64,000 nt of DNA from Rhodopirellula bahusiensis (GCF_002727185.1 NZ_NIZW01000018.1:1-64000); one strand, 5' to 3'; shown: positions 1 to 7,545, counted from the stretch's first letter. Notes: generated by a model not told the origin, from the sequence alone. Numbers and translations: made by a program.

Positions 1-31
1 CAATTTTTTGTTTCAATGGACGGCTTACCAG

Positions 32-90
32 GATTTGACTTCGCGTGGATGCGGCGGTTGAGTCACTTTCTCTTTCATGTTGCTTCGTTC
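32..90 (-). repeat. 3' end repeat of the IS91-like element, copy 1
   Basis: This 59-bp stretch matches 10036-10093 at nearly every position, with a handful of substitutions and a one-base gap. In both places it lies downstream of IS91-like transposase coding sequence on the minus strand. It is therefore probably the terminal (origin-side) sequence of the element. The two copies are in direct orientation and bracket the 10-kb accessory segment. Confidence 0.6.
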
Positions 91-423
91 GGCGTGGTTC
101 AGAACGCGTCGCCTAGCCGAAGCTCAAGTCCTCTGTTCAAGATGCCCGGGGGTGAATGGCGAGGCGTTGATTGAGTCTCTCTTGGGAATTGCTTCCCGGT
201 TGCGTTCTCTAGCGAAGAGGCAGGTTGGTTTTGAAGCAAGTGAATTCCTGGTCGGCCGTTTGCCCTGGGCCAGTTTCGCTGGGGACGAGTTGGATGGAAG
301 CGGATTGAGGCTCATTGCCAGGTGAGTTTTGAGCTTGAGATTGCCGTCGCGCCATATCGTCCCCCTTCGCCCTCCTGAAGACGTTCGGATTCGTCCGGTC
401 GTTTCACTTCCCTGGTTCATGCG
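91..423. other. non-coding tail of the IS91-like element, no gene recognised
   Basis: The stretch between the transposase stop and the terminal repeat has overlapping open frames on both strands. None resembles a known protein, and codon choice does not favour any of them. I see it as untranslated element sequence. Confidence 0.4.
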
Positions 424-1572
424 TTACCCACTGTCGTAGTAAGTCAGCCCATGCTCGGGGCGGATGCCCTGCAAAGACAATGAGGTGTAGCTGACCTCGA
501 TCACTCGCATGACACCGCCACACAGGCGACACTTCATCGGCACGGTCAACGGTTCCGCTTGCGGCGCGTAGCCGCTGCCCAACCAGAACGTCCAGCCAAG
601 GGCGAGCCAGACAAACCACTTCACCTCCTCGACTTTCACCTTGCTGTTCCCGCTCATCCAGCCGTAGTGGCGGATCTTCATGAAGTTCGTCGGCAGCACG
701 TGCTGCAAGAAGTTGCCCACGAAGTCTTCGCCTGCAACGGTCTTGTTCTGATACAAGTTTCCCTTGCGACGAATTCGGTAGGTCACCGATTCCGGACTGA
801 CATCGATGATGCGACTGTCGCTGATCGCGACTCGATGAACGTACGGTGCCAGGTACTTCAGCGTTGCAACGCCGTGCCCAACCGGCTGGATGTCGACGAC
901 GAAGTCTTTCGTCCAAGCCTCATGATCGATTTGGGCATACAGCCCAGCGGCACGAAGCTCGTCGGCGAGCTTTGCCTTGTAGGTGCGGATCAATGTTCCA
1001 TGATGGAACAAGAAGTTCTTCGGAGTGCTCTGCCATGACAAGGCGTGGCCATGCTCATCCAGTTTCACTCCGCCGCCAGGAACGACATAGTGAACGTGTG
1101 GATGATAGACGGCCGGATCGCGACCCCAAGTATGAAGCACACCGAAGAACCCAAGTTGGCATCCTTTCAGACTTTTGGTTGCCGCGCCCACGTCGCGAAT
1201 GCTCTGGCTGCTGGCATCGAACAAGCATCGGTAGCCGTCACGTTGGTGAACGCGCAGCACCAAGCCAACCTCCCGGGGCACCGTGAAAGTGACCAAGAAG
1301 TGATGAACCGGCATCAGCTTGGCAGCCTGCATTTCAATCCAAGCCTGCGTCCGCTGGTGACCGCAGTTCGGGCAGTGCCGATTGCCACACGAACGCCCGA
1401 CCCAGTGATCGCTTCCGCAGCCGCCGCACTGGTAGTGAACACCACCCAGTGCACCGGTGCGACAACGAGTGATCGCGCCAAGAACTTTGTCTTCGGCGAC
1501 CGAGATCGAATCGGCGTGTTGCTGCAGGTATGCCGGTGCGAATTGGCGAAGAGCCTCCGCAACCGTGGGCAT
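424..1572 (-). CDS. IS91-family (HUH, Y2-type) transposase
   Basis: The protein is a rolling-circle transposase of 382 residues that would nick and religate DNA strands at the element ends. The N-terminal zinc-binding module has Cys49, Cys52, Cys62, Cys67 and Cys70 in the pattern CGGC...SCGNRHCPNC. The metal-binding HUH-type motif is YHPHVHYVVPGGG (His157, His159, His161). The likely catalytic tyrosines are Tyr240 and Tyr244 in KYLAPYVHRVAIS. All expected motifs are present and the frame is open, so it may be active. It starts 14 bp after the recombinase stop, which implies co-transcription. A decayed relative lies at 10093-10272. Confidence 0.9.
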   Translation of the reverse strand: MPTVAEALRQFAPAYLQQHADSISVAEDKVLGAITRCRTGALGGVHYQCGGCGSDHWVGRSCGNRHCPNCGHQRTQAWIEMQAAKLMPVHHFLVTFTVPREVGLVLRVHQRDGYRCLFDASSQSIRDVGAATKSLKGCQLGFFGVLHTWGRDPAVYHPHVHYVVPGGGVKLDEHGHALSWQSTPKNFLFHHGTLIRTYKAKLADELRAAGLYAQIDHEAWTKDFVVDIQPVGHGVATLKYLAPYVHRVAISDSRIIDVSPESVTYRIRRKGNLYQNKTVAGEDFVGNFLQHVLPTNFMKIRHYGWMSGNSKVKVEEVKWFVWLALGWTFWLGSGYAPQAEPLTVPMKCRLCGGVMRVIEVSYTSLSLQGIRPEHGLTYYDSG

Positions 1573-1586
1573 TTGCGAGAGCGGGT

Positions 1587-2531
1587 TTACTCGTCGCTGC
1601 CAGGTAGCCTGCCGAACAAGTTCTCAATTTCTTCGCGAGCGTTGGCCTCGGCCGTATCAGTCAAATGCAGATAGACCATCGTGGTCTGCAGCGACGAATG
1701 CCCCAAGTACTTTTGAATCACCTTCAGTCCCACGCCCGCTTCGAGCAAGTGCGTCGCATAGGAATGACGCAGCGTATGAATGCCAACCTTCTTCCCGAAG
1801 CGAAGCTTCTTTGTGATCTGCTTCATCGCTCCTTGAACAGCCGTTTCGCTCATCGGAGTCGTCGCTTGGCTGATACCGTCTTTGGCGAGGTCATGTTTTC
1901 GTCCATCAGCCGGAAACAGCAGGCAGGCATGCCGGTGACTGGCCCAGTAGTTTCGCAGAAGTCGAACGGTCGTCGTCGGCAGCGGCACATACCGATCCTT
2001 GGCTCCCTTGCCACGATGGACATGAACCCAGCCCCGCTCGGCGTCGATGTCCTGAACCTGCAAATGCAACGCTTCATTGAGTCGGAGTCCCAGCGAATAG
2101 ACAGTCCAGAAATAGACGAACATTCGCTGCGTGGTCGCTGAGCCGATCAGTTCATGAACCTGCTCGATCGTCAGCACCTCCGGCAACGTGGTGATGTTTT
2201 GGAGTTTGAGCATCTTGATGATTTCCCAGTCACGCTTGCAGGTGTGCGTGAAGAAGAACTTGATGCCCGAGAATGCCACGCGGAGCGATCCATAAGCAAA
2301 GTTGCGATCGTTTTTCAGGTGCAAGAAGAACTGCCGAACATGCTGCTCGTTCACCTGATCGGGACTGCAACCGGCGAAATCGGAGAGCTGCCTGACCGCT
2401 CGGATGTAGCCATCGTGAGTTCGTTTGGCCTTGCCGGTCAGGTGCAAGTCTTCGGAGAGCCTCAGGCGAAGACATTCAGAGAAGTGGGATCCAGGTGCAT
2501 CTTGCGAACCGTTTGAGCTAAACTTGGACAT
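1587..2531 (-). CDS. tyrosine recombinase of the IS91-like element
   Basis: The protein is a phage-integrase-family recombinase of 314 residues. It has an N-terminal SAM-like DNA-binding domain (about 15-105) and a catalytic domain with Arg150 (GLRLNEAL), Lys175, His252 and Arg255 (HTLRHSYATHLLEAG), His278 (LGHSS) and Tyr287 (TTMVYLHL). I chose the ATG at 2531 because AAGGA lies about 7 nt upstream; an in-frame extension to 2633 would read through a hairpin. The gene diverges from the downstream cassette array in the position an integron integrase would hold. However, it lacks the extra helix insertion between the lysine and His-x-x-Arg regions that marks IntI, so I assign it to the IS element. 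Confidence 0.85.
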   Translation of the reverse strand: MSKFSSNGSQDAPGSHFSECLRLRLSEDLHLTGKAKRTHDGYIRAVRQLSDFAGCSPDQVNEQHVRQFFLHLKNDRNFAYGSLRVAFSGIKFFFTHTCKRDWEIIKMLKLQNITTLPEVLTIEQVHELIGSATTQRMFVYFWTVYSLGLRLNEALHLQVQDIDAERGWVHVHRGKGAKDRYVPLPTTTVRLLRNYWASHRHACLLFPADGRKHDLAKDGISQATTPMSETAVQGAMKQITKKLRFGKKVGIHTLRHSYATHLLEAGVGLKVIQKYLGHSSLQTTMVYLHLTDTAEANAREEIENLFGRLPGSDE

Positions 2532-2542
2532 GTTGTGTTCCT

Positions 2543-2591
2543 TTTCAGGAGGAGTTGCTGAGCTGTTCCCAGCGAACAGCTCCTCCTGAAA
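2543..2591 (-). promoter_or_regulatory. hairpin immediately upstream of the recombinase ribosome-binding site
   Basis: Two perfect 12-bp arms (TTTCAGGAGGAG at 2543-2554 and its complement at 2580-2591) enclose a second short pair around GCTGTTC/GAACAG. On the recombinase transcript the stem ends directly before or within the AAAAGGAA ribosome-binding region, so it could limit translation. It may instead belong to the right terminus of the element. Confidence 0.5.
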
Positions 2592-2662
2592 GGTTGCTTC
2601 CAACAATCCGTCACGCGTCCGTTCCACCACCAAACCGAAACCGCCGCGTTAGCGGCTTACTT

Positions 2663-2746
2663 GAACCATCACATGCACCGAAGTCGGGCTTGCGGCCTTT
2701 TGCGAATGGAACATCAACCGTCCCGACTCGTTGATGTGTAACGTTC
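2663..2746 (+). other. attC-like recombination site 1
   Basis: The left arm runs from GAAC at 2663 through ATGCACCGAAGTCGGG (ends 2688). The right arm starts at CCCGAC (2722) and ends with GTTC at 2746. The arms pair along most of their length, with unpaired bases on the left arm, including an extra A before GTCGGG. This is the geometry of an integron attC site (R''-L''-loop-L'-R'). Its right half, TGATGTGTAACGTTC, closely matches that of the site ending at 9233. Confidence 0.65.
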
Positions 2747-2779
2747 GCCGACATGATAAGCACTGATGGTTGACGTTCA

Positions 2780-3163
2780 ATGTTTCGTTATCGTCTAATC
2801 ATTCTGCTTGTAGTTGCCTCCATCGCTGCGATCTGTTTCGCGTGGTTGCCCCCAACTGCAATCTCAGTTGAGCTTCGGCGTGACCTCAAGATTCCTTCAC
2901 GCTGCTCACTATGGGTTCTGGAGAACGACGAATCGGTCCGTGCTTTGGGTGTGTTCCACGACGATGACTCGTACATACTCTTCGCCGCACACAAAGGTTG
3001 GTATTCGTCGGGCGATTCCTGGACAATTCCCGTGGTAGTCGCAAGCGGCGCGTCAGAAGACCAGCCCGAAGATGTAATCGAAGATCGACTTGCGCTGGAC
3101 CACTTCCCGACCAAGTTGGAGATTCAACGTTTCCGAGACACATGTCTCGCTGGGTTCGACTAG
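2780..3163 (+). CDS. hypothetical exported or membrane-anchored protein, cassette 1
   Basis: The protein of 127 residues matches no family I recognise. It has one hydrophobic N-terminal segment (about 5-22, LIILLVVASIAAICFAW), which is a signal anchor or signal peptide. The remainder is acidic and probably periplasmic. The start is 34 bp after the GTTC end of attC-like site 1 and the next site begins 78 bp after the stop, so it fits a single-gene cassette. It is on the plus strand like every other gene in the array. Confidence 0.65.
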   Translation: MFRYRLIILLVVASIAAICFAWLPPTAISVELRRDLKIPSRCSLWVLENDESVRALGVFHDDDSYILFAAHKGWYSSGDSWTIPVVVASGASEDQPEDVIEDRLALDHFPTKLEIQRFRDTCLAGFD

Positions 3164-3240
3164 CCGATCTTTTCGCGGTGCGTCGATTCGCACGTTAAGC
3201 TTTACCTGCGGTCGTAGTCTTGACCCGCTGCGATTGCGGC

Positions 3241-3324
3241 GAACCACGCCGTGCACACGGAGCACGGCATCAGGTTTTCACACGTGGTCACCGCAAACGC
3301 CGTGCACGGTGACGGCAATCGTTC
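3241..3324 (+). other. attC-like recombination site 2
   Basis: The left arm begins GAACCACGCCGTGCACACGG at 3241 and the right arm ends ACGGCAATCGTTC at 3324. The inner boxes GCACGGC and GCCGTGC pair perfectly and the outer boxes GAAC and GTTC pair. The left arm carries extra unpaired bases near GTGCAC, as expected for extrahelical bases of attC. Confidence 0.65.
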
Positions 3325-3438
3325 CCCGACTGACAGTTCTCAACGGTTCTGATGCTGGCACCGTACCCCTGTAACTGCGATACTCATCTACTGCTGATTA
3401 GATACCCTCCGTTCTTCGCACCGCAAAGGACTCGAACC

Positions 3439-3861
3439 ATGACACGTTTTGCCGTCTTACTCGCCTCATTCTTCACCGTATCAGTTGCTACAGCGGAACC
3501 ACCAACGCGCAGCGCGTCGAAAGTGCATGATCACCGCGAGACTGCCGCGGATGCTCCAGCAGAAATGACGAAACACCACAGTATCGCTTTGCACGAATAC
3601 AACGTTCGGCTTGGCGAGTTCGATAGCGGGAGATCTCCAGTGAACGTGGTGCTTCAGTCAGCACAAAGGCTGCTGCACGCGTCACTGGAAGCCGAGATCG
3701 CAAATTCGGCATTGCTGTACGAAAAGCGAATCAAAGACATCGAGGTAATTGCACGACGAAACTTGGGGCTCGGGACATGCACAGTACAAGAGGTAGCTCA
3801 AGCGGAATCATCGCGACTTGACGCTCTACTCAAGCGGTTACTCAAGCAACCTTCTAGATAA
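3439..3861 (+). CDS. hypothetical secreted helical protein, cassette 2
   Basis: The protein of 140 residues carries a typical signal peptide (MTRFAVLLASFFTVSVATA, cleaved near residue 19). The mature part is rich in long helices (QRLLHASLEAEIANSALLYE) and weakly recalls one helical hairpin of TolC-like proteins, though I would not name it on that basis. The ATG at 3439 has AAAGGA 8 nt upstream, one of the better ribosome-binding sites in the region. The start is 115 bp past site 2, and site 3 begins 15 bp after the stop. Confidence 0.7.
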   Translation: MTRFAVLLASFFTVSVATAEPPTRSASKVHDHRETAADAPAEMTKHHSIALHEYNVRLGEFDSGRSPVNVVLQSAQRLLHASLEAEIANSALLYEKRIKDIEVIARRNLGLGTCTVQEVAQAESSRLDALLKRLLKQPSR

Positions 3862-3875
3862 TCGATCAAAGCGGG

Positions 3876-3961
3876 GAACTATCGCGTGCACCTGAGAACG
3901 CGAGCCGAGCGACTTGGCCGTTAGAAACCTTTTCGTGCGTTCCAAGTTACGCGTAGCGTTC
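3876..3961 (+). other. attC-like recombination site 3
   Basis: The left arm is GAACTATCGCGTGCACCTGA followed by GAACGC (from 3876). The right arm is GCGTTCCAAGTTACGCGTAG followed by CGTTC (ends 3961). Folding pairs GAAC/GTTC, CGCGT/ACGCG and GAACGC/GCGTTC with short bulges on the left arm. This is one of the clearest sites. Confidence 0.65.
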
Positions 3962-4032
3962 GTCGATCTACCTCAAATCGGAATTTCAATTCCTGAGATG
4001 ATTCATCATGTTTAGCGTTTGGTTGTGCCAAC

Positions 4033-4443
4033 ATGGACCTTGCTAGTCAAATATTGCCTTCAGCCACGTTTGCGTTTTGGAGTCGATATGGGATTGTGCT
4101 CCTCTTAGCCATCCTAGCCTGGAACAAAATGCGAACGCCCTTAGTCGCATGCACGGCCATGAGCGTTTGCATTGCAGGATTTGCGGCAAGCTATTGCGAG
4201 AACGAGCACACGGCAATGTTGATATTGCTAGCCGGACTGACGCTCGGGCCGGCTGCTGGCCTGTTCGCTGACACGTTCACGACACACGACCGGCGAATGC
4301 AATGCGCAATCGAGCGGATGTACGCGCGTAAGTATGTCTGTCCACAATGCGATCACGGATTCACATCCACTCAGTTGACCGGACAATGCCCGCGATGCGA
4401 ATGCTGCTTTCCCAAGCCCGAGCAACCGAAACGCGCAGATTAG
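4033..4443 (+). CDS. hypothetical membrane protein with C-terminal zinc ribbon, cassette 3
   Basis: The protein of 136 residues has two or three hydrophobic segments between about residues 18 and 85. A basic stretch follows, then a C-terminal tail with paired cysteine knuckles, CPQC (about 105) and CPRCECC (about 123). The tail looks like a small cytoplasmic zinc ribbon. I do not recognise the family. The gene sits 72 bp after site 3 and 43 bp before site 4, again one gene per cassette. Confidence 0.7.
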   Translation: MDLASQILPSATFAFWSRYGIVLLLAILAWNKMRTPLVACTAMSVCIAGFAASYCENEHTAMLILLAGLTLGPAAGLFADTFTTHDRRMQCAIERMYARKYVCPQCDHGFTSTQLTGQCPRCECCFPKPEQPKRAD

Positions 4444-4485
4444 TAAACGAAACGGTCATCAAATTTTCAACTTGGAAATGACGGC

Positions 4486-4572
4486 GAATCATGAAATGCA
4501 CGGAAGGACGGGTGGTCCGTTTTCTGGTCTGCTTGCAAGTCTTTCGCCCGTTCCCCGTGATTTCGACCGTTC
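4486..4572 (+). other. attC-like recombination site 4
   Basis: The left arm is GAATCATGAAATGCACGGAA followed by GGACGGG (from 4486). The right arm is CCCGTTCCCCGTGATTTCGA followed by CCGTTC (ends 4572). The arms pair over about 25 positions, with an extra G in AATGCACGG on the left arm opposite CCGTGATTT. Confidence 0.65.
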
Positions 4573-4725
4573 GTCGTCAAGGAAATTCGCATAGATGGAT
4601 TCTTCAGCATCGATGTTTTTCCTTAAGGTGTTTCTTTCTTTCGTTTTCTTGTCTCCTGATGCCAACGTCCGATCGGTGCGCGGTTGACTCAGCTGAAGAT
4701 AGCAAAAGTCAACCCCTGCCGTTTG

Positions 4726-4797
4726 CCACAGAGGACACCGAGGTCACAGAGTGGAATACGGTTGTGCTCTGTGTCTTCTGAGATCTCTGTGGCTCCA
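4726..4797. repeat. CCACAGAG-type foldback repeat in a gene-less cassette
   Basis: CCACAGAGGACACCGAGGTC begins the left arm and GATCTCTGTGG ends the right arm, an imperfect inverted repeat with CACAGAG repeated inside each arm. It is the kind of interspersed hairpin repeat seen in many planctomycete and deltaproteobacterial intergenic regions. The stretch 4573-4940 between attC-like sites 4 and 5 holds this repeat and no convincing gene. Confidence 0.55.
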
Positions 4798-4940
4798 AAC
4801 GTCCGCTTACTTCTATGGCGGCGACCAGCGAGGGATGGATGGGCCGTTCGTTCAGACGCTAGGTTTCCTTTGACGATTCCGATCGAGTACATTGACAAAG
4901 AGCGGCCATGGCTCAACTTATCGTCGTATCCCGACGCGTG

Positions 4941-5027
4941 GACCATCGGTTGCACCACAGTCGGCGAGTCGAGTTTGTCTTTTGAGTTCCGGTCTACTGC
5001 GCTGACGCGGTAACCACCGCACTTCGG
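4941..5027 (+). other. attC-like recombination site 5, degenerate
   Basis: GACCATCGGTTGCACCACAG (left, from 4941) pairs imperfectly with GCTGACGCGGTAACCACCGC and the following CACTTCG (right, to 5027). The terminal GTT triplet is not preserved. The conserved TGCAC box, the inner GTCGGC/GCTGAC pairing and the position 11 bp before the next start codon support a decayed site. Confidence 0.4.
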
Positions 5028-5037
5028 CGATTATTGA

Positions 5038-5625
5038 ATGACAGATATCTGCAACACGGTGAAGCAATGGGACTTTGAGCGTTTCGTTACAAAATCGACG
5101 GTAGGCGATACCTTTGCCTATTGGCTTTGTCTCCTAAGGCGTGACGCCGAACTGCCAGCGATCGAGAAGCTTGCCTCCGCGATGTCATCGCAGTGCGACA
5201 TCGAAGAACAGATGAGTGACCCCGCTGGCTTCGCCGTCATTCATCCGTACACTCCAGATCCGTTAATGCCTATCGCGCCAGTGTCTGTAACCAAGCGATG
5301 GTCGCCATTGCCGGCAGCTGAAAGGAGTCTAGGTCCATGCAGCAAGCTCAAGATGGAAGAGAATGACCACTTGGTATTCGCGTACGCAGTTTGGACTCCA
5401 ACATGGATAGCTGACACACCCGAAAAGAACGCTTCGTCAGATCAGCAGCACTTTCAGTTTCTGTTGACATTGGCCAGTGTTGCCGCCGCTACGAAGGGTA
5501 TGGACCTCATGTTGGCTGGTAGAATTGGGTGGAGCTATGAGACCGAACAGACGGGGATGAATCCTGAGGCGGCTGTAGCGATGCTGGAATTTGGCTACCT
5601 ATTTCCCGATCGCATACCTCGCTAG
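5038..5625 (+). CDS. hypothetical soluble protein, cassette 5
   Basis: The protein of 195 residues has no signal peptide or membrane segment and belongs to no family I recognise. It begins MTDICNTVKQWDFERFV and is of mixed composition with many acidic residues. Its size and soluble nature would fit an enzyme accessory or immunity-type protein, but no motif supports any specific role. The start is 11 bp after the degenerate site 5. Confidence 0.6.
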   Translation: MTDICNTVKQWDFERFVTKSTVGDTFAYWLCLLRRDAELPAIEKLASAMSSQCDIEEQMSDPAGFAVIHPYTPDPLMPIAPVSVTKRWSPLPAAERSLGPCSKLKMEENDHLVFAYAVWTPTWIADTPEKNASSDQQHFQFLLTLASVAAATKGMDLMLAGRIGWSYETEQTGMNPEAAVAMLEFGYLFPDRIPR

Positions 5626-5713
5626 CGACGTACCATGCTGTGTACCGATGGACTCAGCAGCAAGTTTCCAAATTGCGACCGTTCCGTTCGTACCCGGTGA
5701 TCCCAACCGTTCC
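5626..5713 (+). other. possible attC-like site 6, weak
   Basis: The right half (GTACCCGGTGATCCCAACCG then TTCC) resembles the right halves of the better sites, with GGTGAT and a CGTTC end. The left half (GCGACGTACCATGCTGTGTA then CCGATGGAC) pairs poorly with it. I list it because it follows the gene's stop directly, where an attC would be expected. Confidence 0.3.
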
Positions 5714-5747
5714 ACAACTGAATGGATCGTGGTGGGGTTTTTCAATC

Positions 5748-6047
5748 ACGACGGACGCGGAGAGCACGAAGGATGGAAATCGACGGCCTTTCGCATCGCG
5801 TGATTGGATGTGCGATTGAAGTCCACCGGGCGTAGGGTCGGGAACTGCTTGAATCGGCAAATGAACAATATGGACAGACTGTCTGGGATTCTTGAAGCAC
5901 AACTGCTGACCGACATGAAACTTTCCAAGTTGAAGACAGGATTGCTAATCACCTTCAACGTGGCCAAGCTCATGGATGGACTCAAGCGATTCGTCCTGCG
6001 ATTGTTTCGCCTTCGCGCTCTTCGCGTCCTTCGTGGTACAACCTTCC
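5748..6047 (+). pseudogene. decayed GxxExxY gene inside a foldback element
   Basis: Outer imperfect inverted repeats (CACGACGGACGCGGAGAGC near 5748 and GCTCTTCGCGTCCTTCGTGG ending near 6040) enclose remnants of a GxxExxY protein. One frame reads GLSHRVIGCAIEVHRA, then a stop, then GRELLESANEQY. After a further stop and frame change comes EAQLLTDMKLSKLKTGLLI, then FNVAKLMDGLKRFV. The central part of the gene is missing. GxxExxY genes with such ends are common mobile passengers in bacterial genomes; this copy is inactive and sits within one cassette of the array. Confidence 0.7.
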
Positions 6048-6076
6048 CCCGACCGACGAACACCGTTTAGAATATG

Positions 6077-6161
6077 GAACAACGCGACTCACGGCGAGCC
6101 GCGAAGTCATGTTGAAGGATGTGGTTAATCAACCACCAACGCGTGATCGCCATCGTTGGGC
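6077..6161 (+). other. attC-like recombination site 7
   Basis: The left half starts GAACAACGCGACTCACGGCG at 6077. The right half ends CGCGTGATCGCCATCGTTGG plus GC at 6161, where the terminal GTTGGGC fits the canonical GTTRRRY core. The ORF start at 6119 would lie inside this site, so I prefer a start downstream of it for the following gene. Confidence 0.45.
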
Positions 6162-6175
6162 AATTGAGCAAGATC

Positions 6176-6895
6176 ATGGAAAATCGAAGGTACGAGATGC
6201 GGTCCAATGCGTTTGGTGGTGAGTCGCTCTATCTTCCGCCGGGCGTCAGTCTGAAGACGGTTCCGACTACCTTCCTTGAATCGTTCACTGACAACTTGAC
6301 TGACCACCATGCTGCAATTCACAGAAACCCACGTGCGTACTTCACTTGGCTGGCTCGACGAGCACGGATTACCGGGATGAAGAACTGGCTTTTGGCGATG
6401 GCTGAAACGAATCAATGCGGGCTCCACCTCCATCGGGCCGAATGTGGTCCAACTGTGCAAACGGAAGTATTCGTTCGGGGCTTTTTGCCACACCCAAGGC
6501 ATTCCAGTGACTTCCGGCTTGCCTCCAACAAACCGCTTTTTGATTTACCGGTGGCGTTGCAAGACCTCTACGAACTCATTGATGGAACGATTGAGGGCGA
6601 TGTGTTTGAAGCCGGTGGTTTCAATAATCTGTCCAGTCTTAGGTTCGACAATTCATCGCTACAAATCCCTGATTCTGATGGCGTTTCCGACCTTGACCGT
6701 GCTTTGTGGTTCTATACAAACAAGACTGGCGACCGGCTGCTTGCCATTGGTGAAAAGGTGTTTTGGTTTCTCCACGAAAGCTGTGAACTCGTCGAAGCCG
6801 GCAATCTGACCGAAGTCGTTGATTCGTATTTCACTTCGCTCGTGACTGGTGCCAAGTGGCGTTTTGTTCCGACACATACTTCTGCGAAAATTTGA
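6176..6895 (+). CDS. hypothetical protein, possibly SMI1/KNR4-like
   Basis: The protein has 239 residues if the ATG at 6176 is used, 15 bp after attC-like site 7; an ATG at 6119 lies within the site and one at 6197 is also possible. It has no signal peptide. The C-terminal third (DLDRALWFYTNKTGDRLLAI, then VFWFLHESCELV) faintly recalls SMI1/KNR4 (SUKH) immunity-like proteins, but the match is by eye only. The next gene starts 6 bp after the stop, so both may share one cassette. Confidence 0.6.
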   Translation: MENRRYEMRSNAFGGESLYLPPGVSLKTVPTTFLESFTDNLTDHHAAIHRNPRAYFTWLARRARITGMKNWLLAMAETNQCGLHLHRAECGPTVQTEVFVRGFLPHPRHSSDFRLASNKPLFDLPVALQDLYELIDGTIEGDVFEAGGFNNLSSLRFDNSSLQIPDSDGVSDLDRALWFYTNKTGDRLLAIGEKVFWFLHESCELVEAGNLTEVVDSYFTSLVTGAKWRFVPTHTSAKI

Positions 6896-6901
6896 GCTGC
6901 T

Positions 6902-7438
6902 ATGAGAACCCTTGTACTAGTTTTGTTTTCCTTGTCACTTGGTTGCAGCGATCTTTGTGCGAATGAGCGGAAACCAGAAGACCTAGCACTTGATTTTTAC
7001 AACGCACTTCTTGTAGAACGCGACATTGAAAAGGTCGAGAAACTGCTTTCGCCAACTGCAATTCGCAAAGCCGGCAAGCCGGGGTCTGCCCTTGCTGACT
7101 TGCGACAAGAACTCAAAAGGATCAATGAAGGGAGAGGACCAACTCCGTCCGAACTCCGACTTCGTGAAGTCTTTTTCGCTCAAGCGGATGAAACTGATAG
7201 GGTTGCAACTCGCTTTTTGGAATACCTTGAAGGAAAGGGCAAGAAAGGCTGGCATCCAGATCCCATCCCGGCTGAGCAATTGCGTACTAAATTTGGAATG
7301 TTGCCCGGCCGGACTATCGCATTGTTCTTCGTTGATGCACTCAACAAGAGAAACAACAAACTTGAGACCGGATTCTTTCTATTCGCGATTGAGAAATGGA
7401 ATGGAGAATACCGGGTGGCATTTATGTCTGACGACTGA
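6902..7438 (+). CDS. hypothetical secreted protein, paralogue of the gene at 8297
   Basis: The protein of 178 residues has a signal peptide (MRTLVLVLFSLSLGCSDLCA; the Cys15 context could also allow lipidation). It shares blocks with the product at 8297: KAGKPGSALADLRQELKRI, ELRLREVFF and a C-terminal GRTIALFF...GEYRVAFMSDD. The helical N-terminus followed by strands suggests an NTF2-like fold, which is inference. Base composition is visibly A+T-richer than the backbone. It may be co-transcribed with the gene ending at 6895. Confidence 0.7.
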   Translation: MRTLVLVLFSLSLGCSDLCANERKPEDLALDFYNALLVERDIEKVEKLLSPTAIRKAGKPGSALADLRQELKRINEGRGPTPSELRLREVFFAQADETDRVATRFLEYLEGKGKKGWHPDPIPAEQLRTKFGMLPGRTIALFFVDALNKRNNKLETGFFLFAIEKWNGEYRVAFMSDD

Positions 7439-7457
7439 CACCAACCAACGCAAGGCA

Positions 7458-7545
7458 GAACACTGAGATGCACGCGGAGGCCTCAAACTTTTTTTCAATA
7501 ATGGCCGCCCATCGGAGTGGCCCCGGCGCCCCCAACCGACATCGA
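7458..7545 (+). other. possible attC-like site 8, left half only
   Basis: GAACACTGAGATGCACGCGG then AGGCC (from 7458) closely resembles the left halves of the strong sites. The expected right half is badly degraded (GGCCGCCCATCGGAGTGG). It overlaps the start of the following ORF, which weakens both calls. Confidence 0.3.

Larger units (their letters stand above)
32..2640 (-). mobile_element. IS91-like insertion element with recombinase and transposase genes
   Basis: This two-gene element reads on the minus strand as recombinase, then transposase, then about 330 bp of non-coding tail. The tail ends in a roughly 58-bp sequence (32-90) that recurs downstream of a decayed transposase copy at 10036-10272, so I take it as part of the element's 3' end. 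The right edge is set only approximately, by the start of the attC-like palindrome at 2663. Members of the IS91 family move by rolling-circle HUH transposition and make no target duplications, so the ends cannot be fixed from flanking repeats. Confidence 0.65.

Noticed and set aside
124-420. 98-residue minus-strand ORF left of the transposase
   Set aside because: It has no family resemblance, overlaps an opposite-strand frame of similar quality, and lies in what looks like the element's untranslated tail.
559-1674. Plus-strand ORFs of 146-209 residues across the IS91-like element
   Set aside because: They are antisense to the transposase and recombinase, which have intact catalytic motifs.
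1587-2531. Calling the recombinase a true integron integrase (intI)
   Set aside because: The IntI-specific extra helix is absent, and the gene is linked to an IS91-like transposase with 14 bp between them. Position alone is not enough.
4491-4781. 96-residue plus-strand ORF
   Set aside because: It starts inside attC-like site 4 and runs through a foldback repeat. No protein-like features are visible.
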